This document shows, piece after piece, positions 17,454 through 25,597 of a DNA stretch of 43,587 bases; position 1 is the first letter of the stretch; each line of letters begins with the position of its first letter. The position numbers were made by a program, and so were the translations under genes. Below the pieces are notes generated by a model. That model was not told the origin of the DNA. It saw only the letters and a program-made list of their open reading frames with translations, and did no database searches. Origin of the DNA: Rhodobacterales bacterium (GTDB taxonomy: Bacteria > Pseudomonadota > Alphaproteobacteria > Caulobacterales > Hyphomonadaceae); assembly GCA_014763715.1 (NCBI GenBank), contig JACXUV010000025.1:1-43587 (forward strand). Direction: 5' to 3'.

Positions 17454-17475
17454 CTGCGGCAGGGCTGTGCCGCAG
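17454..17475. repeat. Inverted repeat upstream of the Gfo/Idh gene
   Basis: CTGCGGCA (17454-17461) and TGCCGCAG (17468-17475) form a perfect 8-bp stem with a 6-nt loop, in the 167-nt gap between the divergent MDR and Gfo/Idh genes. It could be an operator or a leader hairpin; no further evidence is seen. Confidence 0.35.
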
Positions 17476-17528
17476 TCTTGATACGGCGCCTGTTGGATGC
17501 CATGCCGAAACAGACAGAGGGCTAGGAC

Positions 17529-18452
17529 ATGACGAAGCTGAAGGTGGGCGTCGCTGGCGCCGGAGTATTCGGTAATTATCACGCGCAGAAAGCAGCCGCT
17601 TCGGTGAAGACCGATCTGGTTGGCATCTACGATATCGATCTGGCCCGTGCGACGCGTATTGCAGAGCAATACGGCGCCAAAGGTTTCGACGACTACAAGG
17701 CCTTCCTTGATGCATGTGATGCGATTGTTATTGCAGTACCGGCTACGTGGCATGAGACTCTGGCACGCGAGGCGATCGAGGCGCACTGCCATGTACTGGT
17801 GGAAAAGCCTCTGGCGCTGACAGGCAAGGCGGCACGCTTCCTGGCTGATGAAGCGGCTGCACGTGGCCGTATTCTCCAGGTCGGTCATCAGGAGAGGTTC
17901 GTTGCGCGCGCCATGGGTGTGCTGGCAATCGAAGAGGCACCTTTGCTTCTGGAATCTGTGCGCGCTGGCCCGCCTGCGCCAGACAATCGCGCGGGTGATG
18001 TCTCAGTCATCTGGGATCTGATGATCCACGATCTCGATCTGGCAGCAATGATGCTCGGCAATGAATTCACTGGCGTGACCGCAACTGGCCGGCGCGTGCA
18101 TTCGGATCATATCGACGAGGCCACGGCAGAGTTTACCTATGCCAGCGGCGGTATCGCACGCCTGACCGCAAGCCGTGCCGCAACAGAGCGCCAGCGCACG
18201 ATGCATGTGGTTTATCCGTCGGGAGAAATCTCGATCGACTTCCTGACGCGCAAGGTGCAGAACACGACGCCTTATGAGATCAAGGTAGACATCGCGGCTG
18301 AGCTTCCCGATCCTCTGGGGGCTGCAGATGAGGGCTTTTACGCTGCATGCCTTGGGCTTGCACGCAGCCCGGTGCCTGCGCACGGGACGGTGGGGGCTGT
18401 TGCCATGGCTGAAGCTGCCGAAGCGGCTGTCCTGGCCAGGATCGACGCCTGA
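17529..18452 (+). CDS. Gfo/Idh/MocA-family oxidoreductase
   Basis: This 307-aa cytosolic NAD(P)-dependent dehydrogenase has a Rossmann N-terminus, VGVAGAGVFGNYHAQ (about 5-19), and the family hallmark HVLVEKPLAL (about 88-97), whose lysine is catalytic. A second conserved block is DLMIHDLDLAAMM (about 160-172). Members act on sugars, inositols or related hydroxyls; the substrate is unpredictable here. It ends exactly where the convergent pth stop begins, with no base between. AGGAC lies before the ATG. Confidence 0.9.
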   Translation: MTKLKVGVAGAGVFGNYHAQKAAASVKTDLVGIYDIDLARATRIAEQYGAKGFDDYKAFLDACDAIVIAVPATWHETLAREAIEAHCHVLVEKPLALTGKAARFLADEAAARGRILQVGHQERFVARAMGVLAIEEAPLLLESVRAGPPAPDNRAGDVSVIWDLMIHDLDLAAMMLGNEFTGVTATGRRVHSDHIDEATAEFTYASGGIARLTASRAATERQRTMHVVYPSGEISIDFLTRKVQNTTPYEIKVDIAAELPDPLGAADEGFYAACLGLARSPVPAHGTVGAVAMAEAAEAAVLARIDA

Positions 18453-19067
18453 TCAGCCTTCGCCGTTGCGTCTGGCTGTTTGTTTCGGATCGTGCTTCGG
18501 CGCAGGGGCGAGACGCATGACTTCGGTCTGAAAGCGCTCGTCATCGCCACTCAGCAGGAAGGGCAGGGCCGCGCCGATCGCATCGATCATCGGTTCGAAC
18601 CATTGCAGGTCTGCTTTGGTGAAGTCGGACAGGACGTGCGGCATCACCATGGCCTTGTCTCCCGGATGCCCAATACCGATACGTACACGGCGGAAGTTCT
18701 CGCCGAGATGCGCCATCATCGAACGAACACCATTGTTTCCGGAATGCCCGCCGCCGCGCTTGACCCGCAGTCTGCCGGGAGCAAGGTCGATCTCGTCATA
18801 GAAGACGGTCACGTCATCTGACGGGCGCTTGTAGAACTGCAGCACTTTGGAAAGCGCGCGGCCGGTTTCGTTGTAATAGGTTTGCGGTTTGACCAGCAGC
18901 ACCTTGTGGCCGCTGACGGTGCCTTCCGCAATCAGGCTTTCGAATTTGGAACGCCAGGGCCCGAAATGGTACCGTGCATGGAGCGCATCCAGCAGGATGA
19001 AACCAGCATTGTGCCGGTTCTTTGCGTAACGGTCTGTGGGGTTACCCTGTCCGGAAAGGATCAGCAT
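18453..19067 (-). CDS. pth: Peptidyl-tRNA hydrolase
   Basis: Pth frees tRNA from prematurely released peptidyl-tRNA. The 204-aa protein matches the family: GQGNPTDRYAKNRHNAGF with N9 and the catalytic H19, YDEIDLAPGRLRVKRGGGHSG with the supporting aspartate, and RIGIGHP. It is encoded 105 nt downstream of the L25 gene rplY, the usual pairing, and is probably partly co-transcribed with it despite the hairpin between them. Confidence 0.96.
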   Translation of the reverse strand: MLILSGQGNPTDRYAKNRHNAGFILLDALHARYHFGPWRSKFESLIAEGTVSGHKVLLVKPQTYYNETGRALSKVLQFYKRPSDDVTVFYDEIDLAPGRLRVKRGGGHSGNNGVRSMMAHLGENFRRVRIGIGHPGDKAMVMPHVLSDFTKADLQWFEPMIDAIGAALPFLLSGDDERFQTEVMRLAPAPKHDPKQTARRNGEG

Positions 19068-19111
19068 GAGGATGTTGCCTCCTGCCCGGTCTTGAGTGGA
19101 GTAGGGGTGGG

Positions 19112-19144
19112 CGGCCCGCCTCGCAACATAGTGCGGGCGGGCCG
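19112..19144 (-). terminator. Hairpin between rplY and pth
   Basis: CGGCCCGCC (19112-19120) and GGCGGGCCG (19136-19144) form a perfect 9-bp stem around a 15-nt loop. There is no T-run, so it may only attenuate transcription or protect the rplY mRNA end. Confidence 0.4.
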
Positions 19145-19172
19145 ATCCTTAAAGTATTCGAGAGGAAGGGAC

Positions 19173-19799
19173 TTAGTCTTCTTTCTCTTCGGCTGCGGCA
19201 TCTTCTGCATCGTCAGCAGATTCTGTCTTGCCGCCGCGGCCTGCGATGGTTGCGATAGTGAAGTCGCGATCCGTGATGGTCGGCTCGGCATCGGCCGGCA
19301 GCGTGATGTCGGAGATTTTCACGTTGTCGCCAATTTCCAGAGCGGAGACGTCGGCTTCCAGGGCTTCCGGAATGTGGCCGGCCGGAACGAGCAGTTCGAC
19401 AGCGTGGCGCACCACGTTGAGCGTGCCGCCCTTCTTAAGGCCCGGCGAAGCTTCCTCGCCTTTGAAGTGCACCGGCACTTCAACCTTGATTTTCTGGTCA
19501 GCGCTGACGCGGAACAGGTCCACGTGCATCGGCTGGTCGGTCACCGGGTGCATCTGGATGGCCTGCGGGATCACCAGCTGCTTCTCGCCTTTGTGGACCA
19601 GGGTTGCGGTCGAAGACAGGAAGTGGCCGGTTTCGATAGCCTTGATGACTTCGTTGCGCTTCAGGTTGATCGCCACCGGATCCTGACCGCCGCCATAGAG
19701 GACGCCCGGGACAAGACCCTGGTTGCGGGCTTCACGTGCGCCGCCGGTGCCGACGCGCTCGCGCACTTCGACATTGAAGGTAATTTGTTGTTTTGACAT
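19173..19799 (-). CDS. rplY: 50S ribosomal protein L25, long (CTC) form
   Basis: L25/CTC binds 5S rRNA in the large subunit. The 208-aa protein has the L25 domain (FNVEVRERVGTGGAREARNQGLVPGVLYG), the second CTC beta domain ending in ITLPADAEPTITDRDFTIATI, and a highly acidic tail ending AAAEEKED. I start at 19799 (MSKQQITF), preceded by AAGGAAAAAAC; the longer frame to 19904 has no ribosome-binding site. Upstream at about 19883-19911 lies a possible promoter, TTGCCA-17-TATCCG. Confidence 0.95.
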   Translation of the reverse strand: MSKQQITFNVEVRERVGTGGAREARNQGLVPGVLYGGGQDPVAINLKRNEVIKAIETGHFLSSTATLVHKGEKQLVIPQAIQMHPVTDQPMHVDLFRVSADQKIKVEVPVHFKGEEASPGLKKGGTLNVVRHAVELLVPAGHIPEALEADVSALEIGDNVKISDITLPADAEPTITDRDFTIATIAGRGGKTESADDAEDAAAEEKED

Positions 19800-19969
19800 T
19801 GTTTTTTCCTTTCGCCCTCGACTCCGCCACACCGCCCTGGTGAGGTGAGAAGCTGACACGTACGGCCTGGCGCCATCGTTTCTGAAGGCGGGCGGATACC
19901 GCATAAAGCCAGTAATGGCAAGGCATTGGCGGCAGGTGCGAGGGATGATGCCCTGCGTCCATGTCCCAC

Positions 19970-19985
19970 CGCGTTCATGAACGCG
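19970..19985. repeat. Perfect 16-bp palindrome after the cytochrome gene
   Basis: CGCGTTCATGAACGCG is fully self-complementary and starts 12 nt beyond the cytochrome c stop codon. As RNA it would form a 6-bp stem with a CATG loop; no T-run follows. It may be an mRNA end structure or a protein-binding site. Confidence 0.35.
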
Positions 19986-19996
19986 AAGCGGAGCCC

Positions 19997-20992
19997 TTAT
20001 TTGTTGTCCTGTGTCTTCCCGGCGGCGGCAATTTCCTTCCAGGGCCCGAACTTGTGCTGCTCCAGCGTGAAGCTGTCGGCATAGGGCGGGAAGGGAGCGT
20101 CAACGGGTTTTCTGGTCCGATCCGGATAGTCCCGTTCCAGGTGGCTTTTTTCCGGTCTTGCCTGAACATTGATATAGGCCGCGACATCATAGGCTTCTTC
20201 TGGCGTCAGGACCGGGGAGTCGTAAGTGACGCCGAGGGGCATGTTGGCGCGGATGAATGTTGCAGCCTTGATGACCCGGTGCATGCCTGCACCATTATTG
20301 AAGCTGCCTGGGCCCCAAAGCGGAGGATAGAGGTAGCCTGGCTGCCCTTCTTCCAGAACTTTGCCCTGACCATCTGCTCCGTGGCAGATGACGCAGTGCG
20401 TGGAATAGACCTCTGCACCGAGGATGGGATCGGCTGCGCGGTCCAGCAAAGGCAAGGACGGGGCGCCCCGGCCGTCCATACCCGCAGGCGCGGCTTCGCT
20501 CAGGAAGCCGATATAAGCAATCATCGCTTCCATTTCCTTGGAATCGACGGGCAGGGCGCGCCCATTCATGCTGCGCTCGAAGCATCCATTGATCCGCTGT
20601 GTAAGCGTCCGGACTTCGTTTTCGCGTGCCATGTCTCTTGGATAGGCATCTGCAACGCCGATATAGGATAGTCCGTAGCGTTGACGCCCGCCATCCAGGT
20701 GGCAGGAGCTGCAGGCGAGATTGTTGCCGGCAAAGCGCATCTCTGTATCTGCAACATCGGCCCCAAGATACGCGTAGGTCTCCCGGATCAGGGCTTCCCC
20801 ATAGAGGACCTGCTGTTTGTGTGGACCCTCCGCCAATGTGGCGGGATCGGGTTCCGGCCAAATGGCTGTCACAGCTGGCTCTGGGGCGGCAGGTGTGTCG
20901 GCGGCACCGCTTCCGCCATCATTCCCACATGCGGCTCCCGTGAGCAGGAGTAGAGCGGAAACGATGGTGCGGGAGGTCGATTGAAATTTCAT
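19997..20992 (-). CDS. Dihaem cytochrome c lipoprotein, thiosulfate dehydrogenase (TsdA)-like
   Basis: This 331-aa exported protein begins MKFQSTSRTIVSALLLLTGAAC, a signal peptide with a lipobox-like cysteine at 22, suggesting a membrane-anchored periplasmic lipoprotein. Two haem sites are seen, CSSCH (94-98) and CVICH (200-204). The segment RINGCFERSMNGR supplies the cysteine (C137) that in TsdA is the distal ligand of haem 1. TsdA oxidises two thiosulfates to tetrathionate, or runs in reverse. The link to TsdA is by motif; no sox gene lies nearby, and other small dihaem cytochromes remain possible. The start at 20992 fits the signal peptide better than 21028. Confidence 0.82.
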   Translation of the reverse strand: MKFQSTSRTIVSALLLLTGAACGNDGGSGAADTPAAPEPAVTAIWPEPDPATLAEGPHKQQVLYGEALIRETYAYLGADVADTEMRFAGNNLACSSCHLDGGRQRYGLSYIGVADAYPRDMARENEVRTLTQRINGCFERSMNGRALPVDSKEMEAMIAYIGFLSEAAPAGMDGRGAPSLPLLDRAADPILGAEVYSTHCVICHGADGQGKVLEEGQPGYLYPPLWGPGSFNNGAGMHRVIKAATFIRANMPLGVTYDSPVLTPEEAYDVAAYINVQARPEKSHLERDYPDRTRKPVDAPFPPYADSFTLEQHKFGPWKEIAAAGKTQDNK

Positions 20993-21073
20993 GCAGGCGT
21001 TATGCGCGCCGATGACGGGAAAGCGCAAGCCCGCCTGCTGGGGCGCGTAACTTTGCCAGTTGTCTCCAGCAGA

Positions 21074-22306
21074 TCAAACGGTCGGTGCGACTTTCGAAGC
21101 ACGGCCGGATATCCCGTCTGCGATGATGCGGGCGGATCCGCACGACATTGTCCAGCCGAGCGTGCCGTGGCCCGTGTTCAGCCACAGATTCTGGAATTTG
21201 GAGCGCCCGATATAGGGGACGCTGTCCGGTGTCATGGGGCGGAAGCCGCACCAGAAGTTTCGCTCTTCTGTTTTCGCCAGGTCGGGAAAAAGGCTGAATA
21301 CGGAGTGTTCCAGGGTGCGTTGGCGTTTGGGATTGAGGCTGCGGTCAAAACCGGCAAGCTCTGCCATGCCGCCCACCCTGACCCTGTCCCCAAGCCGTGT
21401 GGTTGCGACCTTGAAGGTTTCGTCCAGGAGGGTGGACTGCGGGGCGCGCGAAGCGTCTGTGATCGGCAGGGTGATCGAATACCCCTTCACCGGGTAAATG
21501 GGCAGGCGAATGCCGATTTGTCTGGCGAGCATAGGTGACCAGCTGCCACCCGCGAGCACGAATGCGTCTGCCTCGATAACCTCATTGCGAATTCGGGCGC
21601 TAACTTTGCCGCCGGATTCCGAGAAGGCGTCCACAGTCGTATTCCAGCGGAACTTCACGCCCCTGGTTTCAGCAACTCCGGTCAGGGCGTTCGTGAACTT
21701 GAAGCAATCGCCAGTTTCATCCCCGGGCAGGCGAAGGCCGCCAACAAGGGGGGCTTCCGCATGGGCGAGCCCCGGTTCGGCCTGGCAACAGCCTGCAGCG
21801 TCCAGCAGCTCGAACTCGATGCCGCCTTCCTTCAGGACTTCCATATCGCGGGCGGCGGCGTCGTATTGTTTCTGCGTCCGGAAAAGCTGCAGAGTGCCTT
21901 GCGAGCGGTGGTCGTAGGCAATGGTCTCTTCAGCTCGAAGCTCACGCAGCAAGTCCCGGCTATAGGTGGCGAGCCGCACCATCTTTGCCTTGTTGGCCGA
22001 ATAGCGCGCGGACGTGCAGTTGCGCAGCATGCTCAGGCCCCAGCTGACCATGGCCGGGCTGATCCTGTGGAACTGCACGATCAGGGGAGCATGCTCCATG
22101 AAAAGCCATTTGAGAGCCTTCTGGGGGACGTCAGGGGAGGCCCATGGGGCAGCATAGCCAGGAGAGATCTCGCCAGCATTCGCGAAGCTCGTTTCCAGCG
22201 CGGGACCGGACATGCGGTCGATCACTGTCACGTCATGGCCGTCGCGCGCGGCATAGTAGGCCGTTGTCACACCGACGACACCTGCGCCCAGAACGACCAC
22301 TTTCAT
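21074..22306 (-). CDS. dadA: D-amino acid dehydrogenase-like FAD oxidoreductase
   Basis: DadA oxidises D-amino acids to 2-oxo acids and passes electrons to the respiratory chain at the inner membrane. The 410-aa protein has the FAD-binding VLGAGVVGVTTAYYAARDG (about 5-23), the ANAGEISPGYAAPWASP region (about 42-58), AGGSWSPMLA near 252 and GHGTLGWTMSCG near the C-terminus, all DadA-like. AGGAG precedes the ATG. It lies 240 nt downstream of the aminotransferase on the same strand; it could serve that cluster, but none of the shared operator sites lies upstream of it. Confidence 0.87.
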   Translation of the reverse strand: MKVVVLGAGVVGVTTAYYAARDGHDVTVIDRMSGPALETSFANAGEISPGYAAPWASPDVPQKALKWLFMEHAPLIVQFHRISPAMVSWGLSMLRNCTSARYSANKAKMVRLATYSRDLLRELRAEETIAYDHRSQGTLQLFRTQKQYDAAARDMEVLKEGGIEFELLDAAGCCQAEPGLAHAEAPLVGGLRLPGDETGDCFKFTNALTGVAETRGVKFRWNTTVDAFSESGGKVSARIRNEVIEADAFVLAGGSWSPMLARQIGIRLPIYPVKGYSITLPITDASRAPQSTLLDETFKVATTRLGDRVRVGGMAELAGFDRSLNPKRQRTLEHSVFSLFPDLAKTEERNFWCGFRPMTPDSVPYIGRSKFQNLWLNTGHGTLGWTMSCGSARIIADGISGRASKVAPTV

Positions 22307-22546
22307 AGTACTTGCTCCTCTACGCCATAGGGCGAACTGTTGGAAAACCCCGGGACGAGCTGGTGGCTGCCCCGGAGGGGGATTTATGGGGTGTCGTGTT
22401 CAGGAACTCCGCCCGGGTCGCACGGTATGGCGTTGGCGGGTGCCTTCCATCACATGGGCGAGCGGATACTCTCTTCCGGCAGATTCGTCATCTGCGTTAC
22501 GCAGCGGCAAGTTGGGGCGTGCCGACCTGAGACCGCCCCTTTCTGC

Positions 22547-23824
22547 CTAGTGGTCTCCGGCAATCATGCCAAGGATGGCGAGCTTTTCGACCGGCGGAAG
22601 CTTGCCGGCCTCGCGGACCACCTTGAAGGCATCATCGGCGACCTGAAGCGTATGGTCGATGTCTGCCTCCGTCATGGCCGCACACATGAACATGTTATGC
22701 CAGGGGTGGAAGTAGACCCCGCGTTTCAGCAGGGCTTCATTCCAGGCGTAGCCTTTCGAACACCCCTGATCATCTTCAAACATGATCAGGGGCAGCTCAG
22801 CGGGGCCTGTCTGGCGCAGGGCAAAACCGTGACGGTTTGCAGCTTCATCCAGACCTGTCCGCAGTCTTTGGCCAAGGGCTTGCGTGCGTTCAAGATAGTC
22901 CGTCTCGCGGATCAGCTTCAGCGTCTCGATTGCGGCGGCCATGGGCGCGGCAGAGAACCAGAAGGAGCCGGTGACATAGATGGTTGCTGCAGCCATTCGG
23001 GCCTTTTCCGAACCGAGCAGTGCGGAGATCGGGTGGCCGTTGGCGATGGCCTTGCCCCAGCTTGAGAGGTCCGGTTCGATGCCGACGCGAGACCAGCTTG
23101 AATCGCGTGCCAGACGGAAACCGGCACGGACATCATCGACAATCAGAAGGGCGTCGTGTTCATCGCACAGTTCACGCGCGCGGCGGGCATATTCCGGTGT
23201 CGGATCTTGCTGATCGACAAATGTGTCGTGCTTGATGGGGGAAGCAAAGATTGCGGCAAGGTCGTTGCCAGCCGCTTTGACGGCAGCCTCCAGGCTCTCG
23301 ACATCATTATAGGTATAGAAGACCTGGTTTGCACGGTCGGACGGGGCAACGCCGTTCTTCAAAGGGGTGCACCAGGGGGCTGCACCGTGATAGGCACCTT
23401 TTGCCAGAACGATCGTGTTCTTGCGGGTGTAGTTGCGTGCGATCATCAGGGCCATTGTGGTGGCGTCCGTGCCGTTCTTGCAGAACATGGCCCAGTCGGC
23501 GTGCGTGACCATGCTGGTCATCTGCTCAGCCAGGTCGACCATCAGTCCGGCCGGGCCGGTCATCGTGTCTCCCTTTTTCAACTGCGCTATGTAAGAGGCA
23601 TCAATCTTCTCGTGGCCATAGCCAAACAGGTTCGGTCCGTAGCCGCACATATAATCAATGTAACGGTTGCCATCGGCATCCCAGAGGTAGGCCCCGGAGG
23701 CGCGGTCGAAGAATTGTGGATAGTCATCAGGAAGCAGCCTGACCGATTGGTGGCCATACATTCCACCGGGAATGACTGCGTCTGCTCGTTCGCGCAAAGC
23801 CTTGTCTACCGAGTTTGTCCACAT
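22547..23824 (-). CDS. Class III PLP aminotransferase (glutamate-1-semialdehyde aminomutase-like)
   Basis: This 425-aa PLP enzyme has the class III layout: YHG at 145-147, the cofactor-binding aspartate in LLIVDDVRAGF (D230) and the Schiff-base lysine K258 in SSWGKAI. It resembles HemL by fold, but the context is catabolic and not tetrapyrrole synthesis. It is therefore more likely an amino-group transferase or aminomutase acting on a pathway intermediate. It is divergent from the PfkB/aldolase operon; the shared dyad at 23850-23865 sits in the 88-nt gap, 26 bp from this start. A minus-strand promoter, TTGCGT-16-TATGAT, can be placed at 23863-23890. Substrate unknown. Confidence 0.87.
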   Translation of the reverse strand: MWTNSVDKALRERADAVIPGGMYGHQSVRLLPDDYPQFFDRASGAYLWDADGNRYIDYMCGYGPNLFGYGHEKIDASYIAQLKKGDTMTGPAGLMVDLAEQMTSMVTHADWAMFCKNGTDATTMALMIARNYTRKNTIVLAKGAYHGAAPWCTPLKNGVAPSDRANQVFYTYNDVESLEAAVKAAGNDLAAIFASPIKHDTFVDQQDPTPEYARRARELCDEHDALLIVDDVRAGFRLARDSSWSRVGIEPDLSSWGKAIANGHPISALLGSEKARMAAATIYVTGSFWFSAAPMAAAIETLKLIRETDYLERTQALGQRLRTGLDEAANRHGFALRQTGPAELPLIMFEDDQGCSKGYAWNEALLKRGVYFHPWHNMFMCAAMTEADIDHTLQVADDAFKVVREAGKLPPVEKLAILGMIAGDH

Positions 23825-23849
23825 ATCGATGTCGCCGCCTGTTCAATAA

Positions 23850-23865
23850 GATAGTTTTGACTATC
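23850..23865. promoter_or_regulatory. Operator-like dyad A between aminotransferase and PfkB genes
   Basis: GATAGT-TTTG-ACTATC is a perfect inverted repeat with 6-bp arms. It overlaps the predicted -35 of the rightward promoter and the -10 of the leftward one. Aligned with the dyad before the TonB receptor (reversed), 11 of 16 bases agree. It is a candidate binding site of the TetR regulator at 31050. Confidence 0.55.
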
Positions 23866-23885
23866 ATACCGCGAGCGGTTATGGA
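23857..23885 (+). promoter_or_regulatory. Predicted promoter of the PfkB-aldolase operon
   Basis: TTGACT (23857-23862) and TATGGA (23880-23885) are 17 nt apart, 27 nt before the PfkB start. The -35 is inside dyad A, so regulator binding would block polymerase. Confidence 0.45.
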
Positions 23886-23912
23886 CGCAAGGTCAATTCG
23901 GAAGGAAATGGA

Positions 23913-24860
23913 ATGAAATTGGATCTTCTTTGTGTTGGCCTGACAACGCTGGATGTTGTTGGGCGGCCAATTACGGACATTCCGAAAGATGAAGGCGGCC
24001 GTCTGATTGAGCAGATTGCGTGTGCACCTGCAGGGACAGCGGCAGGGGCTGCGTGTGTCGCTGCACGTCTCGGCCTGCAAGTGGGGCTGGCGGGTGCCAT
24101 TGGTGACGACCTGACGGGAAAGTTCGTGCGCTTTGCTCTGGAGGAAGAGGGGGTCGATACACGTCTCCTTGAGACCCTGAAAGGTGTGCCGACTTCCACG
24201 ACGATCCTCCCGATTGATGATAAAGGCAGGCGCCCGACCCTCCACGCACCGGGGGCTGGCTCTGTCCCGCCTTTGACGGAGAAGCTGCTGAGTGAGGCGC
24301 CCGGAGTTCGCTGCCTCCATTATGGCGCGATTGGTGCGCCGACTTTCGATGGCGGCCCCGGCGCTGAGCTGCTGAAGGCCGCAAAAGCGGGGGGCGCGGA
24401 AGTCACTTGTGACCTCATCGCTCCGCGGCCTGAAGCGAAAGAAGAACTGAAGCGCATTTTGCCTTATGTCGACTGGTTCCTGCCGAGTGCTGACGAAGCA
24501 CGGATGCTGACAGGACAAGACGATCTGGAGGCTGCTGCAGCGGATTTCATCGCAATGGGCGCGAAGAACTGCGTCATCAAGGATGGCGGTCGCGGAGCCG
24601 TCATGGCCGCAGGGGAATTACGCGGGCGCCTGCCTGCCTTCAAGATTGATGTGGTGGACACGACGACGTGCGGCGACTCTTTCTGTGCTGGATTCATTTC
24701 GGCGCACCTGAAAGGTTGGGGCGACTTCGACGCGCTGAAGTTCGCCGCCGCGACGGCTGCCATGGTGGCACAAGGCCTGGCGACCTATGGCAAGTTGCAA
24801 GGCTTTGAACAGGTTGAGGCCGCAATAAACACGCTGCCGATTCAGGAGGGAGAGGCTTGA
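23913..24860 (+). CDS. PfkB-family carbohydrate kinase
   Basis: This 315-aa ribokinase-fold kinase phosphorylates a sugar or related polyol with ATP. Visible are the N-terminal LCVGLTTLDVV, the substrate-side PAGTAAGAACVAARLG (39-53), GAIGDDLTGKF (61-71) and the catalytic aspartate D255. The family's GAGD anion-hole motif reads TCGD here (T252, C253, G254, D255), a notable change. GGAAGGAAATGGA is a strong ribosome-binding site. Its stop overlaps the aldolase start (TGATG), implying a kinase-aldolase pair that phosphorylates and then cleaves a substrate. The substrate is unknown. Confidence 0.88.
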   Translation: MKLDLLCVGLTTLDVVGRPITDIPKDEGGRLIEQIACAPAGTAAGAACVAARLGLQVGLAGAIGDDLTGKFVRFALEEEGVDTRLLETLKGVPTSTTILPIDDKGRRPTLHAPGAGSVPPLTEKLLSEAPGVRCLHYGAIGAPTFDGGPGAELLKAAKAGGAEVTCDLIAPRPEAKEELKRILPYVDWFLPSADEARMLTGQDDLEAAAADFIAMGAKNCVIKDGGRGAVMAAGELRGRLPAFKIDVVDTTTCGDSFCAGFISAHLKGWGDFDALKFAAATAAMVAQGLATYGKLQGFEQVEAAINTLPIQEGEA

Positions 24861-25510
24861 TGGACGAACTGGAAACAAAGCTGCGCGAGCAGATTGTCGA
24901 TGTCATGGCTGCGATGGATGTGCGTGGCCTGAACCGTGGCACGTCTGGGAATGTATCGGCACGGTTCGGCGATGATGTCCTGATAACGCCGACAGGGATT
25001 CCGCCGTCCGCGCTCAAGCCGGAACATATTGTGCGCATGGATGCAGAAGGTCGCTATGATCCGGCCGGGATGAAGCCATCCAGTGAGTGGCTGATGCACC
25101 TGAAACTGCTTCAGTTGCGCCCGGATGCAAATGCGGTGGTCCATTGTCATTCGCGGTTTGCCACCACGCTTGCCTGCGCGAATAAGCCGATCCCGGCCCT
25201 GCATTACATGGTTGCCGTCAGCGGCGGACCGAGCGTACCGGTTGCTCCCTACGCAACGTTCGGATCGTCTGATCTTGCGGAGAGTGTCTGTGAAGCACTT
25301 GCCGGACAATACGCGGCGCTGATGGCGAACCATGGACAGATCGTGGTCGCGCCAGGACTTCGTCAGGCGCTTCTTATTGCAGAGGAAGTTGAGGAACAGG
25401 CTGCGGTCTATTGGGGGACGCTTGCCATCGGCGGGGCGACCCTGCTGGGCGACGATGAGATGACCAGAATTTCCGAACGCTTCAAAAGCTATGGACAGAA
25501 GAAAAAATAG
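24860..25510 (+). CDS. Class II aldolase/adducin-family protein (fuculose-phosphate aldolase-like)
   Basis: This 216-aa zinc-dependent aldolase resembles L-fuculose-1-phosphate aldolase, which cleaves a ketose phosphate to DHAP and an aldehyde. Motifs are GTSGNVSAR (27-35), the catalytic glutamate E76 in PSSEW and the metal ligands H95, H97 (HCHSRFATT) and H158 (ANHGQ). The ATG at 24860 overlaps the PfkB stop and follows GGAGGGAGAGG; a TTG one codon earlier is less likely. Tetronate-phosphate decarboxylases share this fold, so decarboxylation instead of aldol cleavage is possible. Confidence 0.88.
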   Translation: MDELETKLREQIVDVMAAMDVRGLNRGTSGNVSARFGDDVLITPTGIPPSALKPEHIVRMDAEGRYDPAGMKPSSEWLMHLKLLQLRPDANAVVHCHSRFATTLACANKPIPALHYMVAVSGGPSVPVAPYATFGSSDLAESVCEALAGQYAALMANHGQIVVAPGLRQALLIAEEVEEQAAVYWGTLAIGGATLLGDDEMTRISERFKSYGQKKK

Positions 25511-25548
25511 TCATCCTGCGGGTGCGTCCTCTTCGTGCTTGCGTATAA

Positions 25549-25564
25549 GGTAATGATCGCTACC
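25549..25564. promoter_or_regulatory. Operator-like dyad B upstream of the dimethylformamidase-like gene
   Basis: GGTAATGATCGCTACC is an imperfect inverted repeat centred on GATC. Thirteen of 16 bases match the reversed dyad upstream of the TonB receptor. It lies 34 bp before the start codon and covers the spacer and part of the -10 of a possible promoter, TTGCGT (25539-25544), 16 nt, TACCAT. Confidence 0.55.
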
Positions 25565-25597
25565 ATATTCGCGACTAGTGACTGACAGGAGCTTCCA

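Noticed and set aside
22514..22539. GGGGCG/CGCCCC hairpin between aminotransferase and dadA genes as a terminator
   Set aside because: On the minus strand no T-run follows and the loop is 14 nt; too weak to call.
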